A DNA stretch of 64,000 bases from an uncultured Prevotella sp. (GCF_937863835.1 NZ_CALMHT010000074.1:80207-144206), one strand, 5' to 3'. Positions 42,737 to 52,827 are shown, counted from the first letter of the stretch. Made by a program: numbers and translations. Notes: a model not told the origin generated them from the sequence alone.

Positions 42737-44149
42737 TTATTTGCCTAAAGCCTGTTTAGCTGTCTCGTTGCTAGGATCGATAGCTAGAATTTTGTGCCAG
42801 TATGTATCTGCTGTCTTTGTATCTTTTTTCAGATAGTAGAAGTAGCCAAGATATCTGTAGCACTCTATAAGTCTTGTATTGTCTGTATTATCCTTTTCAG
42901 CCTTCGCATTAATAAGTTCTGCTAGTTTCTCGTAGTACGGTTTAGACAGACCCGTCTTTGTCTCAGGGTCCATATATGAGTTTACACGAGCTCTCATGAA
43001 ATATGCAAATTCTACCGCTGCAGGGAATTGTTCACTCAGATCAGCATACACTTTGTCTGCATTTTTGTATGCATCTGTTTTAGCTGCGCCAGTCAGTTTG
43101 TCTGCCTGTTCTGTGTATAATGTACCAAGTCCGGCAAGGTCGCTTGCTGTTACTTTAGGTAGATCTTTAAGATAGTCATTGTACGTGGTGACAGCTTCTG
43201 TTATAGAACCCTTTGCTTCGTATGCATCTGAAATCTGTTTTAGGACATCGGCATGTATCTCTTTGCGCTCAATATTCTCTGCCAATGCTTTCTTGAATTG
43301 TGCTATAGCATTATCATATTGTTTTACGCCCATAAAAGCATGTCCATAATATGTGTAATCCAAATATGAAAATTTAGCACTGTCTGATTTGTTAAACAGA
43401 GCATCTGCATATTTCAAAGCTGTAGGATAATCTTTCAAGTCTGTGCTGTTAAAGAAAGCAAGACGGTTGAATGCTGCTTTCCTTGGATCTTTCTGTGTAC
43501 CATAGGCTGATACGTCAAGACTCTTTTTGAAATCCTGCTTCAGGTATGCTGCCATCGCATAATTTGTCAGATCGGTGTTGTCGAGTTTGCTTCTGTCCAC
43601 CTTCTCATAACTTTCGATAGCCTTGTCGAATCTGTTTGATGAATAGTATATGCGTGCTGCTAATGCATCTACAGCGATGTCAGGTCTTTGTGTACGAAGA
43701 TCTTCCAGTTTTGATACTGCTTCTTCCGGACTTCTTCCGCGGTATATACTAGCGTATTTAAAGTATCCGTCAGGATTTTTCGGGTCGAAGTATATTGCTT
43801 GCTGATACCATCCTGCAGCAGCACCACCATCGTCCTTTATAACTTCGATGTCACCGTGCAGAATGTAGCCCGGTGCATACTTCTTATCAGCCTTAATAGC
43901 GAGGTCTGCATATTTTTTTGCGTTGGCTGTATCTTTCACATCAAGATACGCTCTACCTATGCCTACCAATACTTCTGCATTCTTCTTGTTGCTTTTGTAG
44001 ACATCCTTTACTTGGTCGTCTACATTTCCACTCTTGTCTTTGATAACTTTTGAGATAGCATCTATTGTCGCTTTGTTATCTTGAGCCATTGTCGGAGCAC
44101 TGAATCCTATCATCATTGCTCCCATTAATAAATATTTAATTGCTTTCAT
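42737..44149 (-). CDS. Secreted tetratricopeptide-repeat protein of the Ton operon
   Basis: 470 residues from the ATG at 44149. Signal peptide ends FSAPTMAQ. The mature protein is almost entirely TPR-like helical pairs: AEVLVGIGRAYLDVKDTANA, PDGYFKYASIYRG, DYTYYGHAFMGVKQYDNAI, YRYLGYFYYLKKDTKTADTY. Predicted to be a periplasmic scaffold. It is the last gene of exbB-exbD-exbD-tonB-PstS-like-TPR, 29 bases after its neighbour. A role in organising the Ton complex or its cargo is possible but unproven. Confidence 0.85.
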   Translation of the reverse strand: MKAIKYLLMGAMMIGFSAPTMAQDNKATIDAISKVIKDKSGNVDDQVKDVYKSNKKNAEVLVGIGRAYLDVKDTANAKKYADLAIKADKKYAPGYILHGDIEVIKDDGGAAAGWYQQAIYFDPKNPDGYFKYASIYRGRSPEEAVSKLEDLRTQRPDIAVDALAARIYYSSNRFDKAIESYEKVDRSKLDNTDLTNYAMAAYLKQDFKKSLDVSAYGTQKDPRKAAFNRLAFFNSTDLKDYPTALKYADALFNKSDSAKFSYLDYTYYGHAFMGVKQYDNAIAQFKKALAENIERKEIHADVLKQISDAYEAKGSITEAVTTYNDYLKDLPKVTASDLAGLGTLYTEQADKLTGAAKTDAYKNADKVYADLSEQFPAAVEFAYFMRARVNSYMDPETKTGLSKPYYEKLAELINAKAEKDNTDNTRLIECYRYLGYFYYLKKDTKTADTYWHKILAIDPSNETAKQALGK

Positions 44150-44178
44150 AATCAATATTTGTTTAAATGGTTATACAT

Positions 44179-45135
44179 TTACTCGTTTACATTTACGTCC
44201 CTGATAGTTATGTTTCCTTGCATCGGTAGAAGTCCTGATTTGAATATAATCATTTGTCCTTTCGGAGACTCCAAAAAATGTGCGAAGCCCCATGGTAATC
44301 CGTTTATAGGGTCGTTAAGGAGTGCATATATTGTTCTTATCAGAGGATAATTCCCGTTATATAAATATGCCTGATAGGGTTTCCAACTATTATAAGGTGT
44401 TGCAGTTTGCTTCCTGCTTACAGACATTACTCTTATTTTCTTATTAAATGTTACGTTCGTACTGTCTCTTTTGTCATTCAGCCAGTTTGAACCTATGATA
44501 CCGATTGAATTTGGTGTCTTTTCCACGTAGTCTATAACGTCTGCTGTCTTATCTGTTGCAGATACGTTAGGGCTGTTTATCGGTTTGCCGCCAAGAATAG
44601 AATCGACAGCGTATCTTACTGTACTTGATTTTCCGTTACTGAAAACCACATCAATATTGCCCAGTCTTGATTTAGGGTATATTTCTTTCCAAGTCTTCAC
44701 TTGTCCACTTAGTATCCTTCGTATATCGTTAACAGTGATACATGTGTCAATGTTTGCCTTGTTTACTATGAGTGCAAAACCATCGTAAGCTATTGGTATT
44801 GCCCTTGGCTGGAATTGTCTTGATTCGAAATCGGCATATTCAGCTTTGGTTAAGTTCCTTGTGGTTATGACCAAACAAACCTTGTTTTTTTGCAACATTT
44901 TTATACCATCTATTTCATTGGTATAAATAGGTTTAACTTTAGCCTGTGGATATACACTTTCGAAAACTTGTATTTCTTCGTCTATAATAGGACTGAAACT
45001 TTCATCAGAGGCGAAAGAAATCGCCCCTGATGAATATGTATCAGTTCTATTCCCCTTATGTTTCTCATTACAAGAAATGAGAACGTACGAGGATAGTATT
45101 AATCCTACAATTGAGTAGAATATGCTCTTGTTCAT
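44179..45135 (-). CDS. PstS-like periplasmic substrate-binding lipoprotein
   Basis: 318 residues, lipobox cysteine at about residue 22 (YVLISCNEK). Resembles the phosphate-binding PBP-like-2 fold: AISFASDESFSPIIDEEI, LTKAEYADFESRQFQPR, ALIVNK, SGQVKTWKEIYP, STVRYAVDSILGG, NSIGIIGSNWL. Conserved phosphate-ligand serines are not obvious, so its ligand may differ. No pstCAB genes are near. It begins immediately after tonB (one base between), which is an arrangement common in Bacteroidota. Confidence 0.85.
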   Translation of the reverse strand: MNKSIFYSIVGLILSSYVLISCNEKHKGNRTDTYSSGAISFASDESFSPIIDEEIQVFESVYPQAKVKPIYTNEIDGIKMLQKNKVCLVITTRNLTKAEYADFESRQFQPRAIPIAYDGFALIVNKANIDTCITVNDIRRILSGQVKTWKEIYPKSRLGNIDVVFSNGKSSTVRYAVDSILGGKPINSPNVSATDKTADVIDYVEKTPNSIGIIGSNWLNDKRDSTNVTFNKKIRVMSVSRKQTATPYNSWKPYQAYLYNGNYPLIRTIYALLNDPINGLPWGFAHFLESPKGQMIIFKSGLLPMQGNITIRDVNVNE

Positions 45136-45136
45136 T

Positions 45137-45961
45137 TTACTGTAATCTAAATGTTACAGGTACTGTGTACTTAACACGTACAGCTGAACCATTCTGCTTA
45201 CCTGGAATCCAGTTAGGCATGCTTCTAACGACACGCTGTGCCTCCTTGTCAAGTGAAGGGTCTACAGACTTAGCAACGCGTACGTCTGTGATAGAACCGT
45301 CTCTCTCAACAACGAATGTTACGATAACACGTCCCTGAACGCCATTCTCTTCAGCAACAACCGGGTATTTGATGTTCTTGCTCAGATAGCTCATCAAAGC
45401 TGATGGACCGCCTGGGAATGCAGGCATCTGTTCTACTACATCGAATACTTTATTTTCTTCCTCTTTTGGAGGTTCTGGTTGTGCGATTACTTCCTTAGCT
45501 TTCAGCACCTCGCCACCTGCATCATCGTTACCTTTTACATCGAATCCACCGATAGCCTTGTTGTTGTTCATCAACTGATCCTGAGTCTTCAACTCATCTT
45601 CAGGTTTTACTTCACTATCCTTCTTGATGACAGGAGCAGTGAACTTAACAGAACTCTTTACTTTTTCTACCGGTTTTTCTTCTTCGACCTTTACAGGAGC
45701 TTTCTTCTTCACTTCAGCTTTCTTCTTGATAAGAGAAGTAGCTTCCATTCCGCTAGTCATTGCTACCTTTTGTTGAGCGTCGACGATAGATTTGATTCCT
45801 ATGAAAGAGGCTATGAGTGCTGCAGCTATTAGCATGATAACGATTGACATGACATTTCTCTTGGAAGTACCTTTGCGAAGCTTGTATGCTCCATAAGCCT
45901 GGTTTCTTCCGTCAAATACCAAGTCACACCATGCATCAGATGTTAAATCAATTTTTGACAT
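45137..45961 (-). CDS. tonB: Energy transducer TonB
   Basis: 274 residues. Short cytoplasmic start (DGRNQAYGAYKLRKG), one membrane helix about 38-58 (SIVIMLIAAALIASFIGI), a Lys/Glu/Pro-rich periplasmic spacer (KKAPVKVEEEKPVEKVK), and a TonB C-terminal domain about 190-274 (FPGGPSALMSYLSKNIKYP, VQGRVIVTFVVERDGSITDV, VRVKYTVPVTFRLQ). It transmits proton-motive force to TonB-dependent receptors such as SusC proteins and the receptor at 16187. Fourth gene of the Ton operon. Confidence 0.95.
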   Translation of the reverse strand: MSKIDLTSDAWCDLVFDGRNQAYGAYKLRKGTSKRNVMSIVIMLIAAALIASFIGIKSIVDAQQKVAMTSGMEATSLIKKKAEVKKKAPVKVEEEKPVEKVKSSVKFTAPVIKKDSEVKPEDELKTQDQLMNNNKAIGGFDVKGNDDAGGEVLKAKEVIAQPEPPKEEENKVFDVVEQMPAFPGGPSALMSYLSKNIKYPVVAEENGVQGRVIVTFVVERDGSITDVRVAKSVDPSLDKEAQRVVRSMPNWIPGKQNGSAVRVKYTVPVTFRLQ

Positions 45962-45997
45962 TGTCTTTCCTTTTTTAATTAATTGTCTCCGTATTGA

Positions 45998-46645
45998 TTA
46001 TTTAGCACCTTTAGCCTTGATTAACTTCAAGTCGTCTGGTGTGATTTTGTCAATTACGTATTTACCAATACTACATATCTGCATCTCATCGAGAGCGTCG
46101 ACCATATTTTTGTAAGAGGCATTGTCTGTCGCCTTAATGATGATTGTCATTGTAGGAACTTTCTCCCCGTCCAATTCACCATTTTTGATCTTAGTCAGCT
46201 CGTCGTCGTATACCTGTTCAGTATATTTCTTCGGCTCCTTTATCTTTTTAGCGTCAAGTTTTGCCTTTGCAGCCATAATTGCCTGTACAGGTGTTGAACC
46301 ATCTTCTGTTTCATGGTTGATAAGCACTGTGCGGATACCCTTTGCGCCCCATGTAGTTTCTTTCATACATTTAGGGTCGTTGTAGTTAGGTAGACCGTCT
46401 ACGTGGAATATCTTATTGTCACCACAAACATAGATAGTAATAGTCTGTGAAGCTTTAGTAGCTGTTTGGTCCTGTTGCTGAATGTTCTTATCGTTACTAG
46501 GCATTGTCAACTCCATAGTCTGAGGTTTGCTCAGAGAAGTACAAAGCATGAAGAATGTGATAAGCAACATCATCATATCCACCATAGGCGTAAAGTCTAC
46601 GCGGACATTCATTTTCTTCTGTTTACTTGCTTTCTGTTTAGCCAT
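45998..46645 (-). CDS. exbD: ExbD/TolR-family biopolymer transport protein (second copy)
   Basis: 215 residues. One membrane helix near the start with the functional aspartate (VDFTPMVDMMMLLITFFMLC), then a periplasmic domain longer than in E. coli ExbD, with an insertion of about 60 residues (WGAKGIRTVLINHETEDGST region) and a final MVDALDEMQICSIGKYVI. Lies 3 bases after the first exbD copy and differs strongly from it outside the helix, so the two probably form a heterodimer in the motor. Confidence 0.92.
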   Translation of the reverse strand: MAKQKASKQKKMNVRVDFTPMVDMMMLLITFFMLCTSLSKPQTMELTMPSNDKNIQQQDQTATKASQTITIYVCGDNKIFHVDGLPNYNDPKCMKETTWGAKGIRTVLINHETEDGSTPVQAIMAAKAKLDAKKIKEPKKYTEQVYDDELTKIKNGELDGEKVPTMTIIIKATDNASYKNMVDALDEMQICSIGKYVIDKITPDDLKLIKAKGAK

Positions 46646-46648
46646 TCT

Positions 46649-47260
46649 TTAATCCTCCGACTTTTTATATGAAGTAATTAGATAGTAACGGTTCTGATTC
46701 ATGTCCTGAAGTTCAGACATTACCTTCTTTACAACCTTATAAGGAGTGTTGGCGTCAGCTTTGATGGCAATTTTAATCTTGTCATTGTTCTGTACGGCCT
46801 GGTCTACCCAATTCTGGAATTCGCTTTTCTTTCCACCGACACTGTCGGTAGGGATACCCAACTTGCCAATTGAACCCTGCATTTGTGAGGGTGATTGACT
46901 CAGGTAGCCGCTAAGTTGATCCATTGGTACTCCAAACATTGGATCCTTGACAAATTTCTTTGTCTGCTCGCCGTTGAGAGACACACCGTATACATCGGTC
47001 ATGCCTGTCAGCACGCTTTCCAAATCCAATTGGTTGTCCATACTCATGAATACCTTGCCGTTTCTCGCGACGAGGATATTCAAGACGTCCTTTTCTGGAA
47101 CCTTTATTTCCGATACTGAGCCTGGTGTGACAACTTTTACTGGTTCATTCTTCACGAATGTTGATGTCAACATGAAGAACGTCAGCAAGAGCACCATCAC
47201 ATCGCTCATAGGGGTCATATCGATCCAGACGTCATTCTTCTTAATTTTTACTTTACCCAT
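46649..47260 (-). CDS. exbD: ExbD/TolR-family biopolymer transport protein (first copy)
   Basis: 203 residues. Membrane helix about 13-35 carries the proton-path aspartate (DMTPMSDVMVLLLTFFMLTS). Periplasmic part contains TPGSVSEIKVPEKDVLNILV and a C-terminal KVMSELQDMNQNRYYLITSY. Also larger than classical ExbD (141 residues). Between exbB (30 bases) and the second exbD (3 bases). Confidence 0.93.
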   Translation of the reverse strand: MGKVKIKKNDVWIDMTPMSDVMVLLLTFFMLTSTFVKNEPVKVVTPGSVSEIKVPEKDVLNILVARNGKVFMSMDNQLDLESVLTGMTDVYGVSLNGEQTKKFVKDPMFGVPMDQLSGYLSQSPSQMQGSIGKLGIPTDSVGGKKSEFQNWVDQAVQNNDKIKIAIKADANTPYKVVKKVMSELQDMNQNRYYLITSYKKSED

Positions 47261-47290
47261 AGTGATAAAATTTAAAAGGGTTAGTAGAAA

Positions 47291-48127
47291 TTAAGCTTCT
47301 TCTGCGTGATTGGCTTCGTATGTCTGAGCGATAGAGTAACCGACCTCATCGAGGGCGTATGTCAACTTATCAATCTTGTTTGTGAAGTAGTTATAAGAAA
47401 TAACAGCACACCAAGATGTTGCGATACCGAATGCGGTGTTGATCAAGGCCTCAGAAATACCAGTAGACAAAGCGAGAGAGTCGCCACCACCACCAGCTGC
47501 CAAAGCTGCGAATGAACGGATCATACCGGTTACAGTACCAAGAAGTCCGGTAAGTGTACCCAGTGTTACGATTGTTGCAACGATAGGCAAGTTCATCTGA
47601 AGTGTAGGCATCTCCAACTGAGTTGCTTCTTCGTGTGCCTGCTGTATCTTAGCTACTTTCTGACCTTTCTTGATGCCAGATGTTGCTTCCATTTCCTTGT
47701 ATGCGTTCAGAGAAGCCTGTACAACATTAGCTACAGAACCTTTCTGCTTGTCGCAAAGTTGCTGTGCCTTATCAAAATCTTTTGCACTTACGGCTGTTTT
47801 GATGTTTGCAACGAATTTTGTTAATGATCCCTTACCGAATGCGGTGCGGAGAGCGAGGAAACGCTCGATAGACAATGCGATAACAGTTAACAACAATGTG
47901 TGGATAACTGGTACGACAACACCACCTTTGTAGATTGTACCCCAAATATTACTGTTAAGAACGGCACCTGTATTATCGCCGTTAACAAAGTGTTCACCAC
48001 TTCCGAGGAAGTATTTGAAGAAACAAACTGCGATGATGAAGCATACTACGATGATCCAAAACGCTGCTCTGATACCTGAGAAGCCCTGACTTTTTTTCTT
48101 AGGACTTGCTGTTTTTGTAGTTCCCAT
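47291..48127 (-). CDS. exbB: ExbB/MotA/TolQ-family proton channel
   Basis: 278 residues. Three membrane helices: about 22-42 (AAFWIIVVCFIIAVCFFKYF), 68-90 (GGVVVPVIHTLLLTVIALSI) and 180-235 with the typical glycine-rich pair (MNLPIVATIVTLGTLTGLLG, TVTGMIRSFAAL, GISEALINTAFGIATSW). Forms the pentamer around the ExbD helices. First gene of the Ton operon. Confidence 0.94.
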   Translation of the reverse strand: MGTTKTASPKKKSQGFSGIRAAFWIIVVCFIIAVCFFKYFLGSGEHFVNGDNTGAVLNSNIWGTIYKGGVVVPVIHTLLLTVIALSIERFLALRTAFGKGSLTKFVANIKTAVSAKDFDKAQQLCDKQKGSVANVVQASLNAYKEMEATSGIKKGQKVAKIQQAHEEATQLEMPTLQMNLPIVATIVTLGTLTGLLGTVTGMIRSFAALAAGGGGDSLALSTGISEALINTAFGIATSWCAVISYNYFTNKIDKLTYALDEVGYSIAQTYEANHAEEA

Positions 48128-48240
48128 AATTTTAATTTTTAATTTTTAGTTATTTGTAAATATAAGTTTTGTTTGATCTAACGTTAAACAATCGGCTCGG
48201 TCTTGTGGAATCAAGCTAGGTCGTCTGAATTAATTCACGG

Positions 48241-48248
48241 CAAAAATA
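48241..48248 (-). promoter_or_regulatory. Minus-strand -7 element TATTTTTG of the Ton operon
   Basis: CAAAAATA on the plus strand, 113 bases before the exbB ATG. The leader of roughly 105 nt is AT-rich; I see no strong structure in it. Confidence 0.5.
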
Positions 48249-48341
48249 GCAATTTATAATCGGCTGTGATATTAATTAACTACTTTTAACCGCTAAAAGT
48301 TGGATTTTATCTTGAAAAATATGCTATACAGCACATTTTAT

Positions 48342-49535
48342 CTATTTCAATCTTCCAAGCGCTTCTTTTATCCTCTTTAGTGCTTCCTTGATGTTTTCGT
48401 CACTTGTGGCGTAACTCATACGGAAACAGTCGGGGTCTCCGAAAGCATCACCACCTACGGTAGCTACATGTGCTATGTCTAATAGGTACAATGCGAAATC
48501 TGAAGAATTGTTTATCGTATGTGTCCCGTCGCTCTTTCCGAAGAAACTGCTGCATTTTGGGAAAAGGTAGAATGCGCCGTTCGGGATGTTGACTTCCAAT
48601 CCCGGTATTTCCTTAGCCAGTTTTACGATGAGGTCGCGACGGCGTTCGAATGCTTTGCGCATGTCTTCCACATCCTGCTGTGAACCCACATAAGCTTCCT
48701 CTGCGGCTTTCTGACTTACCGAGCAAGGACCGCTTGTGTATTGTCCTTGCAGTTTGTTACAGCCTTTCACGATCCATTCGGGTGCTGCGATAAAACCGAT
48801 ACGCCAACCTGTCATAGCATAAGCTTTTGAAACGCCGTTTACAACGATTGTGCGCTCTTTCATTCCAGGGAATTGAGCAAAACTGGCGTGCTCGCCGATG
48901 TAGTTGATATGTTCATAAATCTCATCAGCCAAAACAAACATTTCATCATGTTTCTTGATGACTTCCGACAGTTTCTCCAATTCATTTTTTGTATATACAC
49001 TGCCTGTAGGATTGCATGGAGAACATACAATGATCATTTTGGTCTTGTCTGTAATCGCAGCTTCCAACTGGTTTGCAGTAATTTTGAAGTCCTGGTCTAT
49101 ACCTGCTTCGATGTAAACAGGTGTTCCGCCTGCCAGTTTTACCATTTGAGGGTAACTTACCCAGTATGGAGCCGGTATGATTACTTCGTCACCAGGGTTT
49201 ACCAGAGCCATGATCGTATTGCATACGCTCTGTTTAGCACCGTTCGACACCAGTATCTCATTTATAGAATAGTCCAGTCCGTTTTCCTTTTTCAGTTTGG
49301 CGACAATTGCCTTTCTCAGATCAGCATAACCCGGTACTGGAGAGTATTTTGAATAATTCTCGTCTATAGCCTTTTTGGCGGCATCTTTGATGTGGTCGGG
49401 AGTGTTGTAGTCAGGTTCACCTACACTCATGTTGATTACGTCAATGCCTTGGGCTTTCATTTCGTTGCTCTTCTGTGACATAGCCAATGTGGCTGATGGA
49501 GCAAGTCTGTTGAGGCGATTAGATAATTGTGCCAT
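48342..49535 (-). CDS. PLP-dependent aminotransferase, aspartate aminotransferase type (class I)
   Basis: 397 residues. VINMSVGEPDYNTPDHIKDA, SNGAKQSVCNTIMAL, CSPCNPTGSVYTK, LADEIYEHINY, the PLP-lysine context NGVSKAYAMTGWRIGFI, and CFRMSYATSDENIKEAL with the substrate arginine. Class I subgroup Igamma, most often aspartate (or prephenate) aminotransferase. Single gene with own promoter. Confidence 0.93.
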   Translation of the reverse strand: MAQLSNRLNRLAPSATLAMSQKSNEMKAQGIDVINMSVGEPDYNTPDHIKDAAKKAIDENYSKYSPVPGYADLRKAIVAKLKKENGLDYSINEILVSNGAKQSVCNTIMALVNPGDEVIIPAPYWVSYPQMVKLAGGTPVYIEAGIDQDFKITANQLEAAITDKTKMIIVCSPCNPTGSVYTKNELEKLSEVIKKHDEMFVLADEIYEHINYIGEHASFAQFPGMKERTIVVNGVSKAYAMTGWRIGFIAAPEWIVKGCNKLQGQYTSGPCSVSQKAAEEAYVGSQQDVEDMRKAFERRRDLIVKLAKEIPGLEVNIPNGAFYLFPKCSSFFGKSDGTHTINNSSDFALYLLDIAHVATVGGDAFGDPDCFRMSYATSDENIKEALKRIKEALGRLK

Positions 49536-49575
49536 AATATTCTTTCTTGATTGTTCTTTTGTTTATTCTTTGGTG

Positions 49576-49583
49576 CAAAAGTA
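49576..49583 (-). promoter_or_regulatory. Minus-strand -7 element TACTTTTG of the aminotransferase gene
   Basis: CAAAAGTA on the plus strand, 40 bases before the ATG at 49535. Confidence 0.55.
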
Positions 49584-49658
49584 GTCAAAATATTCCTTTT
49601 ACAGAAAAAAAACTATCAATTTCTCTATAAATTAACTAAAAATATTTCATTGCGACTA

Positions 49659-50870
49659 TTATTTGAGATGCAGGTTGTGTCCCATACGTTCCTTTTTAGT
49701 CTGTAAGTATCTAAAATTATACTCGTTAGGAGTGATTTCGATAGACACGTTTTCGGTTATTTCCAGTCCGTAAGCTTCCAGTCCAATCCTTTTTATCGGA
49801 TTGTTGGTTATCAGTCTCATTTTGTGTACGCCGAGTTTCCTAAGTATCTGTGCGCCGCAACCGTAGTCGCGCTCGTCGGGTTTGAATCCAAGATGTACAT
49901 TCGCATCTACCGTATCCAGTCCTTCTTCCTGCAACTTATAGGCGGCTATCTTGTTCATAAGTCCGATACCTCTTCCTTCCTGTTGCATATACACCACTAC
50001 ACCTTTACCTTCTTTGTCTATCATTTGCATCGCTTTATGCAACTGTTCTCCGCAGTCGCATCGTTTGCTACCCAGTATATCTCCAGTAGCACACGATGAA
50101 TGTACCCTCACCAGAACGGGCTCGTCTGGTTCCCATTCGCCCTTGATGAGGGCCATGTGTTCCATGCCGTTGCTCATCTGTCGGAAAGGTATCAGTCTGA
50201 AATGTCCGTATTCGGTTGGCATATCCACTTCTTCTCCCATTTCCACGATTGTCTCCTGCTTCAGCCTATAAGATATCAAATCTTTGATGGTGATGATTTT
50301 GAGTCCGTGTTTTTCAGCCATTGCTTCCAACTCCGGCAGTCGTGCCATCGTTCCGTCTTCATTCATGATTTCCATCAGGGCGCCTGCGGGTGACAGACCT
50401 GCCAGTTTGCACATATCTATCGTGGCTTCCGTGTGACCGCAACGTCTCAGAACGCCGTTGTCTTGCGCATACAGTGGATTGATATGTCCTGGACGTCCAA
50501 ATGTCAATGGCGTGGAATCGGGGTCGGCCAGTGCTTTGATTGTTTCGGCTCTGTCGTGGGCTGAAACACCTGTGGTACAGCCTTCCAATTTGTCTACTGT
50601 GATTGTAAATGGTGTACCGAGTGTGGAAGTATTGTCTTCCACCTGATGTGGAAGGTCAAGTTGTTCACATCTGCTTATGGTGATTGGTGCGCAGAGCACT
50701 CCTCGAGCGTTTTTTAGCATAAAGTTGACCTTTTCAGGCGTAATCAGCTCGGCAGCGATGATAAGGTCGCCTTCGTTTTCACGGTCTTCGTCGTCTATCA
50801 CGATAACGAATTTCCCCTCTTTGAAGTCTTGTATAGCGTCTTCTATGCTACTTAACTTGAATTTTCCCAT
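49659..50870 (-). CDS. ribBA: Bifunctional DHBP synthase / GTP cyclohydrolase II
   Basis: 403 residues. RibB half about 1-205 ([45 protein letters not shown]) and RibA half about 206-403 with zinc cysteines in [19 protein letters not shown], plus [19 protein letters not shown] and [18 protein letters not shown]. It makes both precursors of riboflavin. Follows the LptF/G gene by 27 bases in the same direction, so probably the same transcript. No FMN riboswitch is visible upstream. Confidence 0.95.
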   Translation of the reverse strand: MGKFKLSSIEDAIQDFKEGKFVIVIDDEDRENEGDLIIAAELITPEKVNFMLKNARGVLCAPITISRCEQLDLPHQVEDNTSTLGTPFTITVDKLEGCTTGVSAHDRAETIKALADPDSTPLTFGRPGHINPLYAQDNGVLRRCGHTEATIDMCKLAGLSPAGALMEIMNEDGTMARLPELEAMAEKHGLKIITIKDLISYRLKQETIVEMGEEVDMPTEYGHFRLIPFRQMSNGMEHMALIKGEWEPDEPVLVRVHSSCATGDILGSKRCDCGEQLHKAMQMIDKEGKGVVVYMQQEGRGIGLMNKIAAYKLQEEGLDTVDANVHLGFKPDERDYGCGAQILRKLGVHKMRLITNNPIKRIGLEAYGLEITENVSIEITPNEYNFRYLQTKKERMGHNLHLK

Positions 50871-50897
50871 ATCTATATACCTATTTATATATAACTA

Positions 50898-52802
50898 TTA
50901 TTTCTTTTTCATTTCGTTTATTCTGTCAATGATATTAAAGCTCGATACCATTGTCGTGCGCAGGTCGAAGTGCAGTCTCAGTCTGAATCTCCACATTCTT
51001 ATATATAGGAATAAACCTACCGGTATGAATATGGCCGCAAGTATGTTCATCCATTGATGCTCGAACGGACGGGTATGCGCTTTTATCGACAGGATAGGAT
51101 AGTGGTTCAGTTCTGTAAGTATGACCTTGTCTTTGGTGTTCGATAGGTCTTCTATCACAGCCTCTATTTCCTCGCTCAGTTCTTCTATCTTATGGTCAGC
51201 CTTATATTTGAAAAATACGCTTATCACATTTGGCAGACGGATAAGTTTATGTTCCTTGGAGTATTCCATGATGTCATCGCATATTTTACTGAGCCTAGTC
51301 GAATCATCATCGTAATTCGGGTCATTGATGATTACCTCCTTTCCGAATACAGATCTGTGCAGTTTGAGTCCCAATATCTTTCTCAACGCATTACGGTACA
51401 GATCCATATTGAATACCACAGAGTCGTTGTTGGCTTTGTATGTGAAGAACACCGCCAAAGGTGCCAGCACGGCAGTGGCGATACTCTTACCGAACCATAC
51501 TGCCCACATTCCTCCACGTGCCATTCGGTATCCGGTATTGTCTAGGATGTAGAATACGATAAACACCAGTACGGATATGATGACCGGTATTCCCAATCCA
51601 CCTTTCCTGATAATGGCTCCGAGTGGGGCGCCGATAAAGAAAAATATGAGGCACGACAGAGCCAGAACAAACTTGTTGATCGCCTCTATCTGATGCTCGC
51701 GGATGGTCCTGTCCCCGTCAGAGGTCGTAAAACTCTTGTATTCGAGCATACTGTATATCATTTCCGTCCTGTTGAGGGCAGAATTGAGAATACCCTGTTT
51801 TTTGTCGGCAGGCAGGTTTTTCAACACTTTGTCTAAGTCTACCTTTCCACTTCGGGCCTCGTTTAATGCTTTCACCGAATCTTTCTTTGAGATAGACGGC
51901 AATAGATAGTCGGTGCGTTTCGCATCTTGATAGAAACGGTGGCCGATACTGTCGAACGCTGTGTTCAGAGAGTCGATGTCTCTGCTGATGCGCGACAGAC
52001 TTTTCGCCCTGGCATCACCTGATATCATAGAACCGTCGTTCATGTTGAACCCGGCATCGAAGTCGAGTATGATTCGCTTTGACCAGAACGTTTCTCTTCG
52101 GTACGGTACACTGGCACTCCCCGCTAGTTCTTGCGAACGCATGTTCTCGAACCATTCACCGTTGTACAGATTCAGCAACAGATGCTTTTTTTCAGCCGTA
52201 GAACGCAACTGTCCCGAATCGGCAAGAATGATAGCCGCATCTTCATAACTGCCATTCATCCTGTATATCATGATGCCGTACAGCATACCAGTCTTGATAT
52301 CCTTCTTTTGCACATACAAGTTGCTTTGTGGTATACCGTCGTAGAAGATACCCTCAGGAATCTCCAGCTCCGGACTCTTCTGCTTCATTGAAATCAGTAG
52401 TGTGGCGAACGATTTGTTCGCTTCCGGACCTATCACGTTCTGAAAGTAGAACGAGCCGATAGAAATCAGTATGGTGATGAATATCAGTGAACGGAAAGAC
52501 TGTATGAGCGATATACCGGCAGCTTTAATGGCGGTGAGTTCCGAACTTTCGCCCAGATTACCGAATGAGATCAGTGACGACAGCAGTATAGCCAAAGGAA
52601 AAGCCTGTGGCATCAGCATCAGTCCCATATACCAGAAAAACTGCGCCAGGATATCCAACGAAAGACCTTTTCCTATGAGGACGTCGACATAGCGCCAGAG
52701 AAACTGCATCATCAGTACGAACTGGCAAATAAAGAACGTACCGATAAACAGCAATCCGAATTGTTTGGCTATGAATATATCTAATTTCTTAATGCGGAAC
52801 AT
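50898..52802 (-). CDS. LptF/LptG-family permease (lipopolysaccharide export)
   Basis: 634 residues, nearly twice the length of E. coli LptF or LptG. Three membrane helices at the start (LDIFIAKQFGLLFIGTFFIC, WYMGLMLMPQAFPLAILLSS, IFITILISIGSFYF), a periplasmic beta-jellyroll about 125-310, three more helices about 375-455 (LSCLIFFFIGAPLGAIIRKG), then a soluble tail of about 170 residues (IEELSEEIEAVIEDLSNT) with a last hydrophobic segment near 590. Part of the LptBFG pump that pulls LPS from the inner membrane. Bacteroidota forms commonly have the long tail. Confidence 0.9.
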   Translation of the reverse strand: MFRIKKLDIFIAKQFGLLFIGTFFICQFVLMMQFLWRYVDVLIGKGLSLDILAQFFWYMGLMLMPQAFPLAILLSSLISFGNLGESSELTAIKAAGISLIQSFRSLIFITILISIGSFYFQNVIGPEANKSFATLLISMKQKSPELEIPEGIFYDGIPQSNLYVQKKDIKTGMLYGIMIYRMNGSYEDAAIILADSGQLRSTAEKKHLLLNLYNGEWFENMRSQELAGSASVPYRRETFWSKRIILDFDAGFNMNDGSMISGDARAKSLSRISRDIDSLNTAFDSIGHRFYQDAKRTDYLLPSISKKDSVKALNEARSGKVDLDKVLKNLPADKKQGILNSALNRTEMIYSMLEYKSFTTSDGDRTIREHQIEAINKFVLALSCLIFFFIGAPLGAIIRKGGLGIPVIISVLVFIVFYILDNTGYRMARGGMWAVWFGKSIATAVLAPLAVFFTYKANNDSVVFNMDLYRNALRKILGLKLHRSVFGKEVIINDPNYDDDSTRLSKICDDIMEYSKEHKLIRLPNVISVFFKYKADHKIEELSEEIEAVIEDLSNTKDKVILTELNHYPILSIKAHTRPFEHQWMNILAAIFIPVGLFLYIRMWRFRLRLHFDLRTTMVSSFNIIDRINEMKKK

Positions 52803-52827
52803 TATAATATCTGAGCAAATTTAGCTG

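Noticed and set aside
49559..49658. FMN riboswitch or other riboswitch near ribBA
   Set aside because: ribBA is preceded by the LptF/G gene with only a 27-base gap; nothing resembling the conserved FMN aptamer is seen.
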